From NCBI RefSeq assembly GCF_018866325.1, contig NZ_CP076457.1, positions 7,631,590 to 7,695,589 on the forward strand: a DNA stretch of 64,000 nt. The letters are read 5' to 3'. Below are positions 26,870-36,042 of the stretch, in pieces. The position numbers and the translations under genes are program-made. The stretch comes from Streptomyces sp. YPW6. GTDB taxonomy: Bacteria > Actinomycetota > Actinomycetes > Streptomycetales > Streptomycetaceae. The notes under the pieces are model-generated. The model saw only the letters and a program-made list of their open reading frames with translations. It was not told where the DNA came from and made no database searches. Every line of letters starts with the position of its first letter. Positions within the stretch are counted from its first letter, which is position 1.

Positions 26870-27239
26870 AGGCTTCGGCGAATGCCCTGCAAGGCTACGC
26901 GAAGGGCGCCGACCTGGAGAAGTACGCCACCACGGAGGCGATCGGACAGATCCGCAACGACCTCGCGAACATGAAGCAGGCCGGGACTGTGGTGCGTGGT
27001 GCGTAGCGGGCTGGCGCACGAGGCGGAGGCGACCGCCCTCGATTCGGAGGCGCAGACACCCACCGCGACGTTGTCGGACCGCGTGGTCCTCTCCGCCTGT
27101 GAGACCTACGACGTCCGGGCCAAGAAGGCCATCCCGCTCCCCACCCAGCAGCCGCTCCGGTACGTCATGACCGCGACCGCCCAACGCTGGGACGGCCGCT
27201 GGATGGTGACCGACATCGACCCTCAGGGCGGCGAGGTGC
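26870..27239 (+). pseudogene. Decayed conserved actinobacterial gene, part 1
   Basis: The frame encodes GYAKGADLEKYATTEAIGQI and NDLANMKQAGTVVRGA, then shifts to continue with LSDRVVLSACETYDVRAKKA and RYVMTATAQRWDGRWMVTDI. This matches the C-terminal half of a small exported protein that, in Streptomyces genomes, I recall being paired with the gene that follows here. The N-terminus is missing and at least one frameshift is present. Confidence 0.55.
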
Positions 27240-27242
27240 GAC

Positions 27243-28117
27243 GTGCTGAACCGCACGACAGCCGGAGTAGCCGGGGTGGTCCTGGCCGGCGTCCTCGCCG
27301 CGGCCGCGCACGCCGACAACGGCCGCGGCGGCGGGATCTGCAAGGGCGCCACGATGTTCGCCAAGGTCTGCGCCGAAGACGGCGACGGCGCGCCCGGCAT
27401 GGGTGGCGGCGGTACGGCTACCACGCCCGCCGGCGCTTCCGGCGGCGGCTCGAAGCCGTCGTGCACGTACCCCGCCTCGACCCGCAGCCCCCGCCGGACA
27501 ACATGCTCTGGAAAGGCCACGACCGGACGGAGAAGGGTGCTGTCTACGGCGTCAACTGCCCGAACGCGCAGGGCGCGCGGACCGTATGGCTCCCGGACGG
27601 CCAGGCCCCGGCCGCCGCCCCGGTCACCGACCCGGAAGCCGTGGCACGCCGCGCCGCCGCCTCCATGAAGCTCACCGGCCCGGACGTGGCGAGTCCTCGG
27701 GCAGCGGGGAAGTGCGTGGTCGGCATGCCGATGTGGATGTGGGCGGACCCGTCCCCCTCCACGTTCGGCCCGGTGTCCGTGTCCGCGGCGGCGGGCAGCG
27801 TCACCGCGTCCGCGAAGATGCCCGCAGACCGTGTGGGCGATGAGCGACGGCACCACGGTCACCTGGTACGGCCCCGGCACCCCCTACACCCCGGACCAGG
27901 GCAAGAACATGTCACCGGACTGCGGACACCGTTGCCAACGGGCCGCATCCGACAAGCCGGACGGCCACTACCGGGGTGCCGCGACCGCGATGTGGTCGAT
28001 CGCCTGGACCGTCCCTGCCCCGCCCCCGCCCTCGGCGATGAGGGCGAGTTCACCGAGACCCGCGCCACCGGCTGGACGGCACGGATCGGGGAGCTCCAGG
28101 TCCTCGACACCAACTGA
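27243..28117 (+). pseudogene. Decayed conserved actinobacterial exported protein, part 2
   Basis: Starts with a signal peptide (VLNRTTAGVAGVVLAGVL...ADN), then GGGICKGATMFAKVCAEDGD. It continues in shifted frames with LDPQPPPDNMLWKGH, GAVYGVNCPNAQGARTVWLP, SPRAAGKCVVGMPMWMWAD, WAMSDGTTVTWYGPGTPYTP and finally WTARIGELQVLDTN. These segments collectively look like the exported beta-rich protein often mislabelled ATP/GTP-binding protein in Streptomyces. At least four frame changes break it. Confidence 0.65.
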
Positions 28118-28312
28118 CCCGGGCGCGGTGAGTCTTTCTCACCACCGCAGGTCAGGAGCCCGCGACCACGCAATACGCCCACCACCCACCACGCCGGAAC
28201 GGGCACTCACTCTGTCCGGTGGTCCGGTTGGCGTTGTTCACGGAGTTCGGCAGCAGTTGTCCAGCGTTTGGGGAGGCACCCGAACCACGCTGTGGTCGAT
28301 GTTCACGAGATG

Positions 28313-28455
28313 GGGTTCTGGCTCAACTTCTGTGGAGCTGCGCCCTGGGCGCTCATGACCGCGCCGGGCCAACGCACTGACCTGCTGGTTCTCATGGATC
28401 AACGTCCTGACGTACGGAGCACCGAGCCATCACCACAGAAGTTGTGCCAGAACCC
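28313..28455. mobile_element. 143-bp element with 23-bp terminal inverted repeats
   Basis: The left end GGGTTCTGGCTCAACTTCTG... and the right end ...CAGAAGTTGTGCCAGAACCC are complementary over 23 bases with a single mismatch. The interior encodes nothing evident. This fits a MITE or an internally deleted IS. No transposase with these ends occurs in the window. Confidence 0.55.
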
Positions 28456-28541
28456 GGGATGGAACAGCGCTCAGCCCGGTCAAGTGCGCCTTCGTGCTGA
28501 TTCCCGGGCGGCGGTGTCCGCTGTGGAGTGGCCGGTATCGG

Positions 28542-29429
28542 TCAGTTGGCCAGGTTGAGGATGGTCAGGCGGTCGGGGTCGGTGAGGATGTCGAGTGCGG
28601 TGATGCGGCCGTCGTGGATGGTGAACGACATGACGGACAGCGGTCGTCGGTCTTCGGTGAACGAGACGGCGCCGGGTGTGCCGTTGACCAGTACCAGGTG
28701 TGCGTTCGCCGCGAAGCGGGCGAAGGCGATGGCCTGGGACGCCACGTCGCCCGCGCCGTGCCGCAGGATGGTCGGGACGAGTGTGCCGCCGTCGGAGCGC
28801 GCGACGACGTCGGGGTGGAGGACGGCCAGGAGTGCCTCGAAGCCGCCGCCGCGGGAGGCGGTCAGGAAGGCGTCGACGACGTCGCGTTTGCGGGCGTTGT
28901 CCGTATCGGCGGCCGGGGTGGCGCCCTGGACACGGCGCCGGGCGCGGCTGGCGAGCTGTCGGGTGGAGACCGTGGTGCGGCCGAGAACGGGGGCGATGTT
29001 ACCGAAGGGCACGTCGAACATGTCATGGAGGACGAAGGCGAGCCGCTCGTCCGGAGAGAGGGCCTGAAGAACGATCATGAGGGCGATGCCCACCTCGTCC
29101 GCGATCAGGACTCCCCGCTCGGGATCGACGCGGGCCGGCGCGGTGACCACCGGGTCCGGCAGCCGGACCGACCCGTCCTGCCCGGGCAGCGGATCCTCAC
29201 GTCGCGAGGTACGCGAGCGCACCATGTCCAGGCATATTCGGCCGACGACCGTGGTGAGCCAGGCCCCAAGGTTCCTCACGTCGCTCACGTCGGTGCGGCT
29301 GAGCCTGAGCCAAGCCTCCTGGACAGCGTCCTCTGCCTCGGCGAGCGAACCCAGCATCCGGTAGGCCACCGCCCGCAGCCCGGGCCGCTCGGCCTCGAAA
29401 CGATCGGCCAGAGAAGAACTTTCGCTCAC
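28542..29429 (-). CDS. ECF41 group sigma factor (SigJ-like) with SnoaL-like domain
   Basis: A 295-residue sigma factor: region 2 (FEAERPGLRAVAYRMLGSLA, EAEDAVQEAWLRL) and region 4 (LSPDERLAFVLHDMFDVPFG, STRQLASRARRRVQG), followed by a SnoaL-like C-terminal domain (KRDVVDAFLTASRGGGFEAL, HPDVVARSDGG, LDILTDPDRL). This layout defines ECF41; the C-terminal domain binds the core and tunes activity. The divergent gene is a carboxymuconolactone decarboxylase-like protein, the standard ECF41 partner, and the intergenic region holds an ECF41-type promoter. Intact despite the decay around it. Confidence 0.92.
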   Translation of the reverse strand: MSESSSLADRFEAERPGLRAVAYRMLGSLAEAEDAVQEAWLRLSRTDVSDVRNLGAWLTTVVGRICLDMVRSRTSRREDPLPGQDGSVRLPDPVVTAPARVDPERGVLIADEVGIALMIVLQALSPDERLAFVLHDMFDVPFGNIAPVLGRTTVSTRQLASRARRRVQGATPAADTDNARKRDVVDAFLTASRGGGFEALLAVLHPDVVARSDGGTLVPTILRHGAGDVASQAIAFARFAANAHLVLVNGTPGAVSFTEDRRPLSVMSFTIHDGRITALDILTDPDRLTILNLAN

Positions 29430-29430
29430 C

Positions 29431-29457
29431 TGTCACACCCCCGCGTGTCGATCCGTC
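29431..29457 (+). promoter_or_regulatory. ECF41-type promoter of the CMD gene
   Basis: TGTCACA (29431-29437) and CGTC (29454-29457) with a 16-bp spacer, the motif described for ECF41 promoters, located 42 bp upstream of the CMD start. Confidence 0.8.
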
Positions 29458-29499
29458 GGTCCAGTGACAGACGCTAACGGATCACCAGGAGAGCATCAG

Positions 29500-29976
29500 A
29501 TGAACGCCGCAACCACGACCAGCGCCCGGATGAAGAACCCCGCCTTGGTCCTGCCGGACGCCATGAAGGGCATTGAGAACATCTACAAGGCCATGTACCA
29601 GGGCGGCGTCTCCCCCCAGATCCTGGAACTGGTCCACCTGCGCGCCAGCCAGATCAACGGCTGCAGCGCCTGCGTGTTCGCCGGCGTGGCGGGCGCGAAG
29701 AAGCACGGTGAGAGCGACGAACGCCTCCACGCCGTGGCCGCCTGGCGCGAGACTCCGTTCTTCACCGACGAGGAGCGCGCGGCCCTGGCCCTGACTGAGG
29801 CCGCCACCCGGATCGCCGATCGCTCCGGCAAGGCTGTCCCCGACGAGGTCTGGAAAGAGGCCGCGGACCACTTCAACGAGGAGCAGCTCTCCGCGATCAT
29901 CCTGATGATCGGCCTTACCAACTTCTTCAACCGCATCAACGCCACCATCGAGGAGCCCGCCGGCACCACCTGGTGA
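29500..29976 (+). CDS. Carboxymuconolactone decarboxylase/AhpD-like protein
   Basis: A 158-residue CMD-family protein. The signature LVHLRASQINGCSACVFAGV contains the CxxC pair and is followed by the ERLHAVAAWRETPFFTDEER helices of AhpD-like alkylhydroperoxidases. Members use the CxxC pair in peroxide reduction or act as decarboxylases. The ATG at 29500 has GGAGAG upstream. It is the presumed target of the divergent ECF41 sigma factor. Confidence 0.9.
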   Translation: MNAATTTSARMKNPALVLPDAMKGIENIYKAMYQGGVSPQILELVHLRASQINGCSACVFAGVAGAKKHGESDERLHAVAAWRETPFFTDEERAALALTEAATRIADRSGKAVPDEVWKEAADHFNEEQLSAIILMIGLTNFFNRINATIEEPAGTTW

Positions 29977-30008
29977 CCGGCACTGCCGAGGTGCCATCAG
30001 AGTGCTAG

Positions 30009-30919
30009 AGATCGTCTTCAAAGGTGATCAGGTGATGAGGGATCATGCTTGTCATGGTGCGTCGTCATGAGCTTTCGGATGCCGAGTGGGCTGTGCTGTC
30101 GCGGTTGCTGCCGAGTTCGGGGACTGCGGGGCGGCCTCGTTCGGACGACCGGCTGGTACTGAACGGCATCGTGTGGAAGCTGCGGACCGGATCAGCCTGG
30201 CGTGATGTGCCGGAACGTTATGGTTCCTGGCAGACCTTGTACACACGTTTTCGCAGGTGGGCGCTGGACGGGACGTTCTCGCGCATGCTGCGGGCCGTCC
30301 AGGCGGAGAAGGACGCGGCCGGGGACATCGACTGGCTGGTGTCGGTCGACTCCACCATAGTTCGGGCCCACCAGCATGCCGCCGGCGGCAAAAGGGGGCG
30401 GTCGACAGGGACGAAGCGGGTGATCACGCCCTCGGCCGATCCGTGGTGGACTGAGCACGAAGGTCCACCTGGCCTGCGACGGGCGCGGCCGTCCTCTCGG
30501 CTTCGTCCTGTCGGGCGGCAACGCCAACGACTGCACCCGCCTCGAGAAGGTGATGGACTCGATCAGCGTGCCCAGAGTCGGGTCCGGGCGTCCACGCTCC
30601 CGGCCCGACCACGTGGTCGCCGACAAGGGCTACAGCTCTCGAAAGATCCGCGCCTACCTGCGACGACGCGGCATCCCCCACACGATCCCCGAACGCGCCG
30701 ACCAGATCCTGGGCCGGCTGAACCGCAGCACACGCGGCGGACGGCCGCCCGGTTTCGACCGGTGCATATACCGCCGCCGCAACGTCGTCGAGCGCTGCTT
30801 CAACCGCCTCAAGCAGTGGCGCGGACTGGCCACCCGCTATGACAAAACCCGCGAGTCCTACCAGGCGGCCGTCACCATCGCCTCCATCATGCTCTGGATC
30901 TGACCTTTGAAGACGACCC
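30009..30919 (+). mobile_element. IS5-family insertion sequence, copy 1
   Basis: Bounded by AGATCGTCTTCAAAGG at the left and the complementary CCTTTGAAGACGA at the right, flanked by CTAG on both sides (30005-30008 and 30920-30923), a 4-bp target duplication. The right tip reads GACCC instead of GATCT seen in the other copies, so that end has mutated. 911 bp long; nearly identical to the copy at 33375 and related to the copy at 53627. Confidence 0.9.
30045..30903 (+). pseudogene. IS5-family transposase, copy 1, frameshifted
   Basis: Frame 1 encodes MLVMVRRHELSDAEWAVLSR through VSVDSTIVRAHQHAAGGKRG, with the first DDE Asp in DST. The second half (LSTKVHLACDGRGRPLGFVL, DHVVADKGYSSRKIRAY, RRNVVERCFNRLKQWRGLAT) with the other Asp and Glu is in a different frame. 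Two-frame transposases are normal in several IS5 subgroups. However, this copy lacks one C in GATCCC, which copies 2 and 3 keep at the overlap, so even programmed shifting as in the others would not restore it. Confidence 0.8.
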
Positions 30920-30923
30920 CTAG

Positions 30924-31600
30924 GAGTTGTCGTCAAAGTGTCAGGCCCACATGGGGATCGATGCGAGGGTGACGGCTGCTTCGTAGGACTGGGCGGTCTT
31001 GTCGTAGCGGGTGGCGATGCCGCGCCACTGCTTCAAGCGGTTAAGCACCGTTCCACGACGTTGCGGTGCTTGTAGATCTCCTTGTCGAAGGCCGGAGGGC
31101 GGCTGCCGAGGCTGCCCTTGCGGGCCCGGTTGCGGACCTGGTCGGCCCGTCCGGGGATGGTGTGCGGGATGCCGCGGCGCCGCAGCCAGCTGCGGATCGC
31201 TTTCGAGCCGTAGCCCTTGTCGCCGCTGACATGACCGGGCCTGGTGCGGGGCCGGCCCGGTCTGGGGCATCCGGATGGCGTCCATCAGTGGTGAACTGGG
31301 TGCAGCCGTTGGTGTTCCCGACGGTCAGGACGAACGCGAGCGGCCGACCGACCGCGTCGCAGGCGAGGTGGATCTTGCTGGTCAGTCCGCCCCGGGACCG
31401 TCTTAGGGCCGGGCTTTGGCGCCCTCTTTTCGGGCCCCGGCGGCGTGCTGGTGAGCCCGGACGATGGTGGAGTCGACCGACACCAGCCAATCGATGTCAC
31501 CCGCGGCGTCCGCCTTCGCCTGGACGGCCTGGAGCATCCGGTCGCGTGCCCGAGTCGCGCTGCGGCGCGGATTGAGGAGTCGGGTGTGTCCGGCGGGTCA
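30924..31600 (-). mobile_element. Degenerate second IS5-family element
   Basis: The reverse strand encodes LKQWRGIATRYDKTAQSYEA and VTLASIPMWA at its end, and upstream, in shifting frames, LTSKIHLACDAVGRPLAFVL and VDSTIVRAHQHAAG-type segments. This is an IS5 transposase distinct from the three-copy element. The N-terminal part is missing beyond about 31600. It abuts the CTAG flank of copy 1. Non-functional. Confidence 0.75.
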
Positions 31601-31615
31601 TGACGATGGGAAGGT

Positions 31616-32026
31616 GTGTCCGTGAGTTACAGCATCTTCCTGCTCAAGTTTGTAGACAGCGAGGTTGTCGCGTTGGACGCCGTGCGCTTCCGGCAGGTGA
31701 CCGAGCCGTACGTGGTGGCGGGCAGCCCGGAGGAGGGCTTCTCCCAGCTTCGCGCGGAGGACGGGGGCGAAGCGGATCTCTACCACGGGTCCCACGGCGC
31801 GAGCGGGATGACGGGCGTGACGGTGACGCACTTTGCCAAAGGCGCGATGCTCGGTGTGATCTCCCGGCTGGCGGCAGCCCTCGGAGCCTCGATCGTCCCT
31901 CAGGAAGGTGACGCGCTGATCTTCCATGAGAAGGAGCGTCGTCACCTCCCTGTGGAGCTTCGAGGAAACGCGGTTGTCATCGTTCCCGCGGCGGACGCGT
32001 TGCAGGCGGCATTCGATGCGCGCTGA
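31616..32026 (+). CDS. Conserved hypothetical protein
   Basis: A 136-residue protein (GTG start; MSVSYSIFLLKFVDSEVVAL) with a balanced hydrophilic composition, a RAEDGGEADLYHGSHG loop and a helix AKGAMLGVISRLAAALGASI. It resembles small Streptomyces hypothetical proteins of unknown role. AAGG precedes the start. It is flanked on both sides by IS relics, so it may be cargo or a stranded immunity-type gene, which is speculation. Reading frame intact. Confidence 0.55.
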   Translation: MSVSYSIFLLKFVDSEVVALDAVRFRQVTEPYVVAGSPEEGFSQLRAEDGGEADLYHGSHGASGMTGVTVTHFAKGAMLGVISRLAAALGASIVPQEGDALIFHEKERRHLPVELRGNAVVIVPAADALQAAFDAR

Positions 32027-32159
32027 GTGTTTCCGCCCGTCCGCCGCACAGGCCGTTGTCGCGGAGCGCTCCCTGGTCGCGGTGACCGCGAAGACCAACC
32101 GGTCCAAGGCCGACCGCGAACCGGCCGCCTGGATGCCGCCCGCCAGAGGAAGACTTTGT

Positions 32160-33094
32160 TCTCGGCTCGCGGCGGCTGTGGCCGGCTTCCAGCATCGCGT
32201 GGACGGTGGCGTGCCTGGCCCGGATGCGATTGGCGAACCGCTGGCTCTGCCACGGCGAGTCCGATGTCTCCTCGGGGGACTCCCCGGCCCTCTGACATCC
32301 AGGCTCGGGGACCAGGACGCGTAAGCACTGGCGGTGGCGGGCAACGGCTCGCTCGGTGGCCTCACCGAGGTTGTTCCACAGATGCCACCTGTCGGCGACG
32401 TGGACCGCTTGGGGCGCCCCGGCCGTGGCGCCCTCCGCGAAGAAGGGAGCTCGATTCCGGCAGACGACCTCGATGCCGGGCCGCTCGGCGAGCCACCTGG
32501 CCAGGCTGGATGCTTTCCGATCAGGCAGAAGGTCCACGGGCCGTCGGGTCTCGACGTTGACCAGGACCGTGCCGTAGACGCGGCCCTTTCGCGTGGCGTA
32601 CTCGTCGACGCCGACCACCCGGGGGGCCGGAGGTGCGGCTCGGGCAGTGCGGCGACCAGCCGCAGCACAGTACTGCGGCTGACGGGCATTTCGAAGACCC
32701 GGGCCATCCGTGCTCCGGTCCGGCCTGCGAGCGCGAGGCCAACCGCAGCCAACACCTGACGCAGGCGCTCGCTCCGCCGACTGTGCCGTCGGGTCAGCCC
32801 CAGCACCTGCTCGACAAACGTCAGCCGTCCGCATGAAGCATCCGGGCAGAAGAACCGGCGGACGTGCAGACAGACGACCACCCGCCGCCCCGCAGTAGGC
32901 ACGTCGGCTGGGAACCGCAGGTAGGAGCTGTGTACCCGGCTCGACCAGCTGCCGCAGTCCGGACATTCCGAGCCGATCGTTGTCACACGGACCTCGATGC
33001 GTATCGCACCGTTGTTCATGTCTACGGACAGCACTGCCACGTCCGCGATCGACGGGAACAGCAGTTCCTTCAGCCGCAGCGTCGTTTCCTTCAT
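32160..33094 (-). pseudogene. ISL3-family transposase remnant
   Basis: Starts MKETTLRLKELLFPSIADVA and carries the N-terminal zinc-finger-like CPDCGSWSSRVHSSYLR...CPDASCGRLTF of ISL3 transposases and a following helical segment (SRSTVLRLVAALPEP). The DDE domain (VGVDEYATRKGRVYGTVLV, DLLPDRKASSLARWLAE, VHVADRWHLWNNL) is in shifted frames, and the last third is absent. No matching terminal repeats were found. Confidence 0.8.
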
Positions 33095-33374
33095 GACGCC
33101 GAACTGTCAGCCACACCAAGGTCACCAGTGACTACTTTCGGGCAACGTCCCGGCGACTCACCCGAGCGTCAGCGATCACTCACCGTGCACGCCTCACGGA
33201 AAGTGAGCCAGAGCCCGCGGATGCTCATGAGAATTGATGGCAGTGCCGTGCCGCTGAGGCAGACGGACGAAGGTGCGATGATCTGTTCGTGGTGACAGAT
33301 GCCGAGTGGACTCGGATTCGGAGAGACCTGCGCTTTGGGCAGGTCTTCAAGGGCACCGTGGTGAAGGTTCCTAG

Positions 33375-34286
33375 AGATCGTCTTCAAAGGTGATCAGGTG
33401 ATGAGGGATCATGCTTGTCATGGTGCGTCGTCATGAGCTTTCGGATGCCGAGTGGGCTGTGCTGTCGCGGTTGCTGCCGAGTTCGGGGACTGCGGGGCGG
33501 CCTCGTTCGGACGACCGGCTGGTACTGAACGGCATCGTGTGGAAGCTGCGGACCGGATCAGCCTGGCGTGATGTGCCGGAACGTTATGGCTCCTGGCAGA
33601 CCTTGTACACACGTTTTCGCAGGTGGGCGCTGGACGGGACGTTCTCGCGCATGCTGCGGGCCGTCCAGGCGGAGAAGGACGCGGCCGGGGACATCGACTG
33701 GCTGGTGTCGGTCGACTCCACCATCGTTCGGGCCCACCAGCATGCCGCCGGCGGCAAAAGGGGGCGGTCGACAGGGACGAAGCGGGTGATCACGCCCTCG
33801 GCCGATCCCGTGGTGGACTGAGCACGAAGGTCCACCTGGCCTGCGACGGGCGCGGCCGTCCTCTCGGCTTCGTCCTGTCGGGCGGCAACGCCAACGACTG
33901 CACCCGCCTCGAGAAGGTGATGGACTCGATCAGCGTGCCCAGAGTCGGGTCCGGGCGTCCACGCTCCCGGCCCGACCACGTGGTCGCCGACAAGGGCTAC
34001 AGCTCTCGAAAGATCCGCGCCTACCTGCGACGACGCGGCATCCCCCACACGATCCCCGAACGCGCCGACCAGATCCTGGGCCGGCTGAACCGCAGCACAC
34101 GCGGCGGACGGCCGCCCGGTTTCGACCGGTGCATCTACCGCCGCCGCAACGTCGTCGAGCGCTGCTTCAACCGCCTCAAGCAGTGGCGCGGACTGGCCAC
34201 CCGCTATGACAAAACCCGCGAGTCCTACCAGGCGGCCGTCACCATCGCCTCCATCATGCTCTGGATCTGACCTTTGAAGACGATCT
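33375..34286 (+). mobile_element. IS5-family insertion sequence, copy 2
   Basis: 912 bp between CTAG duplications (33371-33374 and 34287-34290), with matching ends AGATCGTCTTCAAAGG and its complement. The best-preserved of three copies. It interrupts the S1-like gene. Confidence 0.93.
33411..34270 (+). CDS. IS5-family transposase, copy 2 (two overlapping frames)
   Basis: Frame A (33411-33821) covers the HTH-like N-terminus and the first catalytic Asp (VSVDSTIVRAHQ), ending PSADPVVD. Frame B, open from 33623 to 34270, supplies GRSRGGLSTKVHLACDG, the second Asp in DHVVADKGYSS and the Glu in VVERCFNRLKQWRG. The two overlap by about 200 bp. Such an arrangement fits IS5 subgroups that make the full transposase by programmed frameshifting, which I infer rather than see. 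This copy may be active. Confidence 0.8.
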
Positions 34287-34649
34287 CTAGGCCCGGTGCG
34301 ATCGGGATCTTCGTGGACATCGGCCTGAGCGTCGGAGGCTTTGTCGACGTTCTGCTGCCAAGCGAGGGTGAAGACTGGCCAGCGGAGGGCACGGTTGCCG
34401 ATTTCGAGATCTGGTGGGCAGACAGCCGCCAGCAGATCCGGCTGAAGCCGTGCGACTCTCGGTATCTACGGACCGACTTCACAGACTTCGTCGAACGCTT
34501 CCGTCCCAGTTGGCCTGCCGACGTCGGCCAGCCCGTTCGTGACCCGGGGCCTGTCACCCCCGACGAGTTGCGGACCCTGCTTCGCTCCGATGGCTCGTCG
34601 GCCAGCTCCCCCTGAGACTGGAGAAGTGGCCGACGCTCCCACCGGAACC

Positions 34650-34920
34650 TGGCTGGCCGCGGCTTCGGCGCGTGCTCGGGTGCTGGCGAGGCGGTAGGAG
34701 TCGGGGCCGGTCCCGATGATGGTGCCGTTGAAGGTGAGGCGGTCGACGATGGCCGCGCGAAGGCGGGGGTCGGTGAACGTCTTGGTCCAGCCCCCGAAGG
34801 ACTCGTTGGAGGCGATGGCCACGCTGTTCTTCTCCTCGCGTTCGGTAAGGAACTGGAAGAGGAGTTCGGCGCCGCGGCGGTCGAGTTCCATGTAGCCGAG
34901 CTCGGCGATGACGGAAAGAA
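34650..34920 (-). pseudogene. IS21-family IstB C-terminal fragment
   Basis: The reverse strand encodes ELGYMELDRRGAELLFQFLT, EEKNSVAIASNESFGGWTKT and RLRAAIVDRLTFNGTIIGTG-PDSYRLA, the Walker B to C-terminal part of IstB helper ATPases of IS21 elements. The N-terminal half is absent on this strand; plus-strand IS21 fragments of a different subtype start 100 bp away. Confidence 0.85.
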
Positions 34921-35009
34921 CAGGCGGACCACCACCGGTGATGTTCCTCCTCAACGCCGCCAGCAGTGCGCCCCGGGCGAGGACGCCCGCTCGCCGATGG
35001 CTCTCCTGA

Positions 35010-35520
35010 CACGGGCCGCGGCCGTCCGAGTCGAGGTCGGCCGCCAGCCTCTGCCGGTCTATGACGAACTGACCGGAACGCGTCCCTTCACCACCCACCC
35101 CACACCGGAGGAGCCCAGTCGAGCGAGTTGGTCAGCACCCGAATCCGCACCACGGCCGCTAAGCTCGGCCTGCCCCACCTGGCCGAGAGCCTGAAGCAGT
35201 ACGCCGGCCGGGCGGACGAGGCCAAGATGGGGTGCCTTGACTTCCTCGACCTCGTCCTGGCCGAAGAACTCGCCGTCCGTGACGACCGCCGCTTCCGCCA
35301 GGGCCTGCGGCTCTCCAAACTGCCGCACCACAAGAACCTCGACGAATACGACTTCACTTTCCAGCCCGAACTCGACCCCCGCAGAATCAAAGACCTCGCC
35401 ACCCTCGTCTTCGCCGAGGCCAAGAGCAACGCGGCCCTGCTGGGACCGCCCGGGGTCGGCAAGACCCGCATCGCCGTCGCGCTCTCGGTCGCTGCCTGCC
35501 GGGCCGGCTTCTCCGTCTAC
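35010..35520 (+). pseudogene. IS21-family IstA tail and IstB N-terminal half
   Basis: 35010-35125 reads VRVEVGRQPLPVYDELTG, typical of an IstA C-terminus. From 35128 (VSTRIRTTAAKLGLPHLAES) an IstB begins and includes the Walker A LLGPPGVGKTRIAVAL before coding stops making sense near 35520. The rest of the ATPase is missing. Confidence 0.8.
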
Positions 35521-35521
35521 T

Positions 35522-35945
35522 TGAGGGCACCAAGCACCTGGTCCACGTGCTACTGCTGCACCGGTACCTTGAACACCGCGATGTGATCGCTGGCATCCGG
35601 TCCGCCCTCGCAGCCGGTGCCCACCCCGCCGACATCGTCGCCCTCGAAGCCCGCAAGGCCGCTCAGACCGATAGCCGTTCCCCCACCGTGACGGTCACCG
35701 GGCTGGCACCGGTTCTGCCCGGGCCGGAGCCCAGCGAGGTGGTCAGCCTGAACGCCCGCCAGGCCGTCCGCCTCCACACCGATCAGCGTCCCCTGCCCGC
35801 TCTCGACCGCTCGGAGCAGCCGCTGAACCGCCCCAGGAAGGACGCGCCATGACCGGCCTGCACCACAACCTGACCGAGACCGTCTCCGTCGCAGCGATCG
35901 ACACCGCCTGCCGGGTCCTGCGGCTACCGTTCGAGGCCGGCGGAA
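35522..35945 (+). pseudogene. Second IS21 fragment: IstA C-terminus and IstB start
   Basis: TKHLVHVLLLHRYLEHRDVI and VSLNARQAVRLHTDQRPLP match an IstA C-terminal region ending at 35852. At the ATGA overlap (35849) an IstB begins, MTGLHHNLTETVSVAAIDTA-CRVLRLP, and is lost after about 30 residues. The junction with the previous IS21 fragment at about 35520 indicates recombination between related elements. Confidence 0.75.
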
Positions 35946-36042
35946 GTCAGGTCCGGCCCGCGCAGCGAGGTGCAGCGCTCGTCGAGTCCGGTGGTACGCG
36001 TCGGGCTGGTTGCCTGGGGCCGAGCGCGGCTGCCGGTTCCGG

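Larger units (their letters stand above)
33292..34615 (+). pseudogene. S1-like small protein gene split by an IS
   Basis: The first exon-like part 33292-33374 encodes VTDAEWTRIRRDLRFGQVFK-GTVVKVP. Removing the IS and one CTAG joins it in frame to 34291-34615, RPGAIGIFVDIGLSVGGFVD...FEIWWADSRQQIRLKP, giving about 137 residues. The pattern GQVFKGTVVKVPRPGAIGIF is like an S1/OB RNA-binding fold. The clean in-frame restoration shows that IS insertion alone disrupted it. GTG start; function unknown. Confidence 0.75.

Noticed and set aside
26702..27880. A 392-codon minus-strand frame
   Set aside because: Only its last 50 or so residues look protein-like; the rest is antisense to better plus-strand remnants.
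30045..30842. A single long transposase frame in IS copy 1
   Set aside because: After residue 135 the frame is out of register with the catalytic C-terminal half; it is read-through caused by a deleted base.
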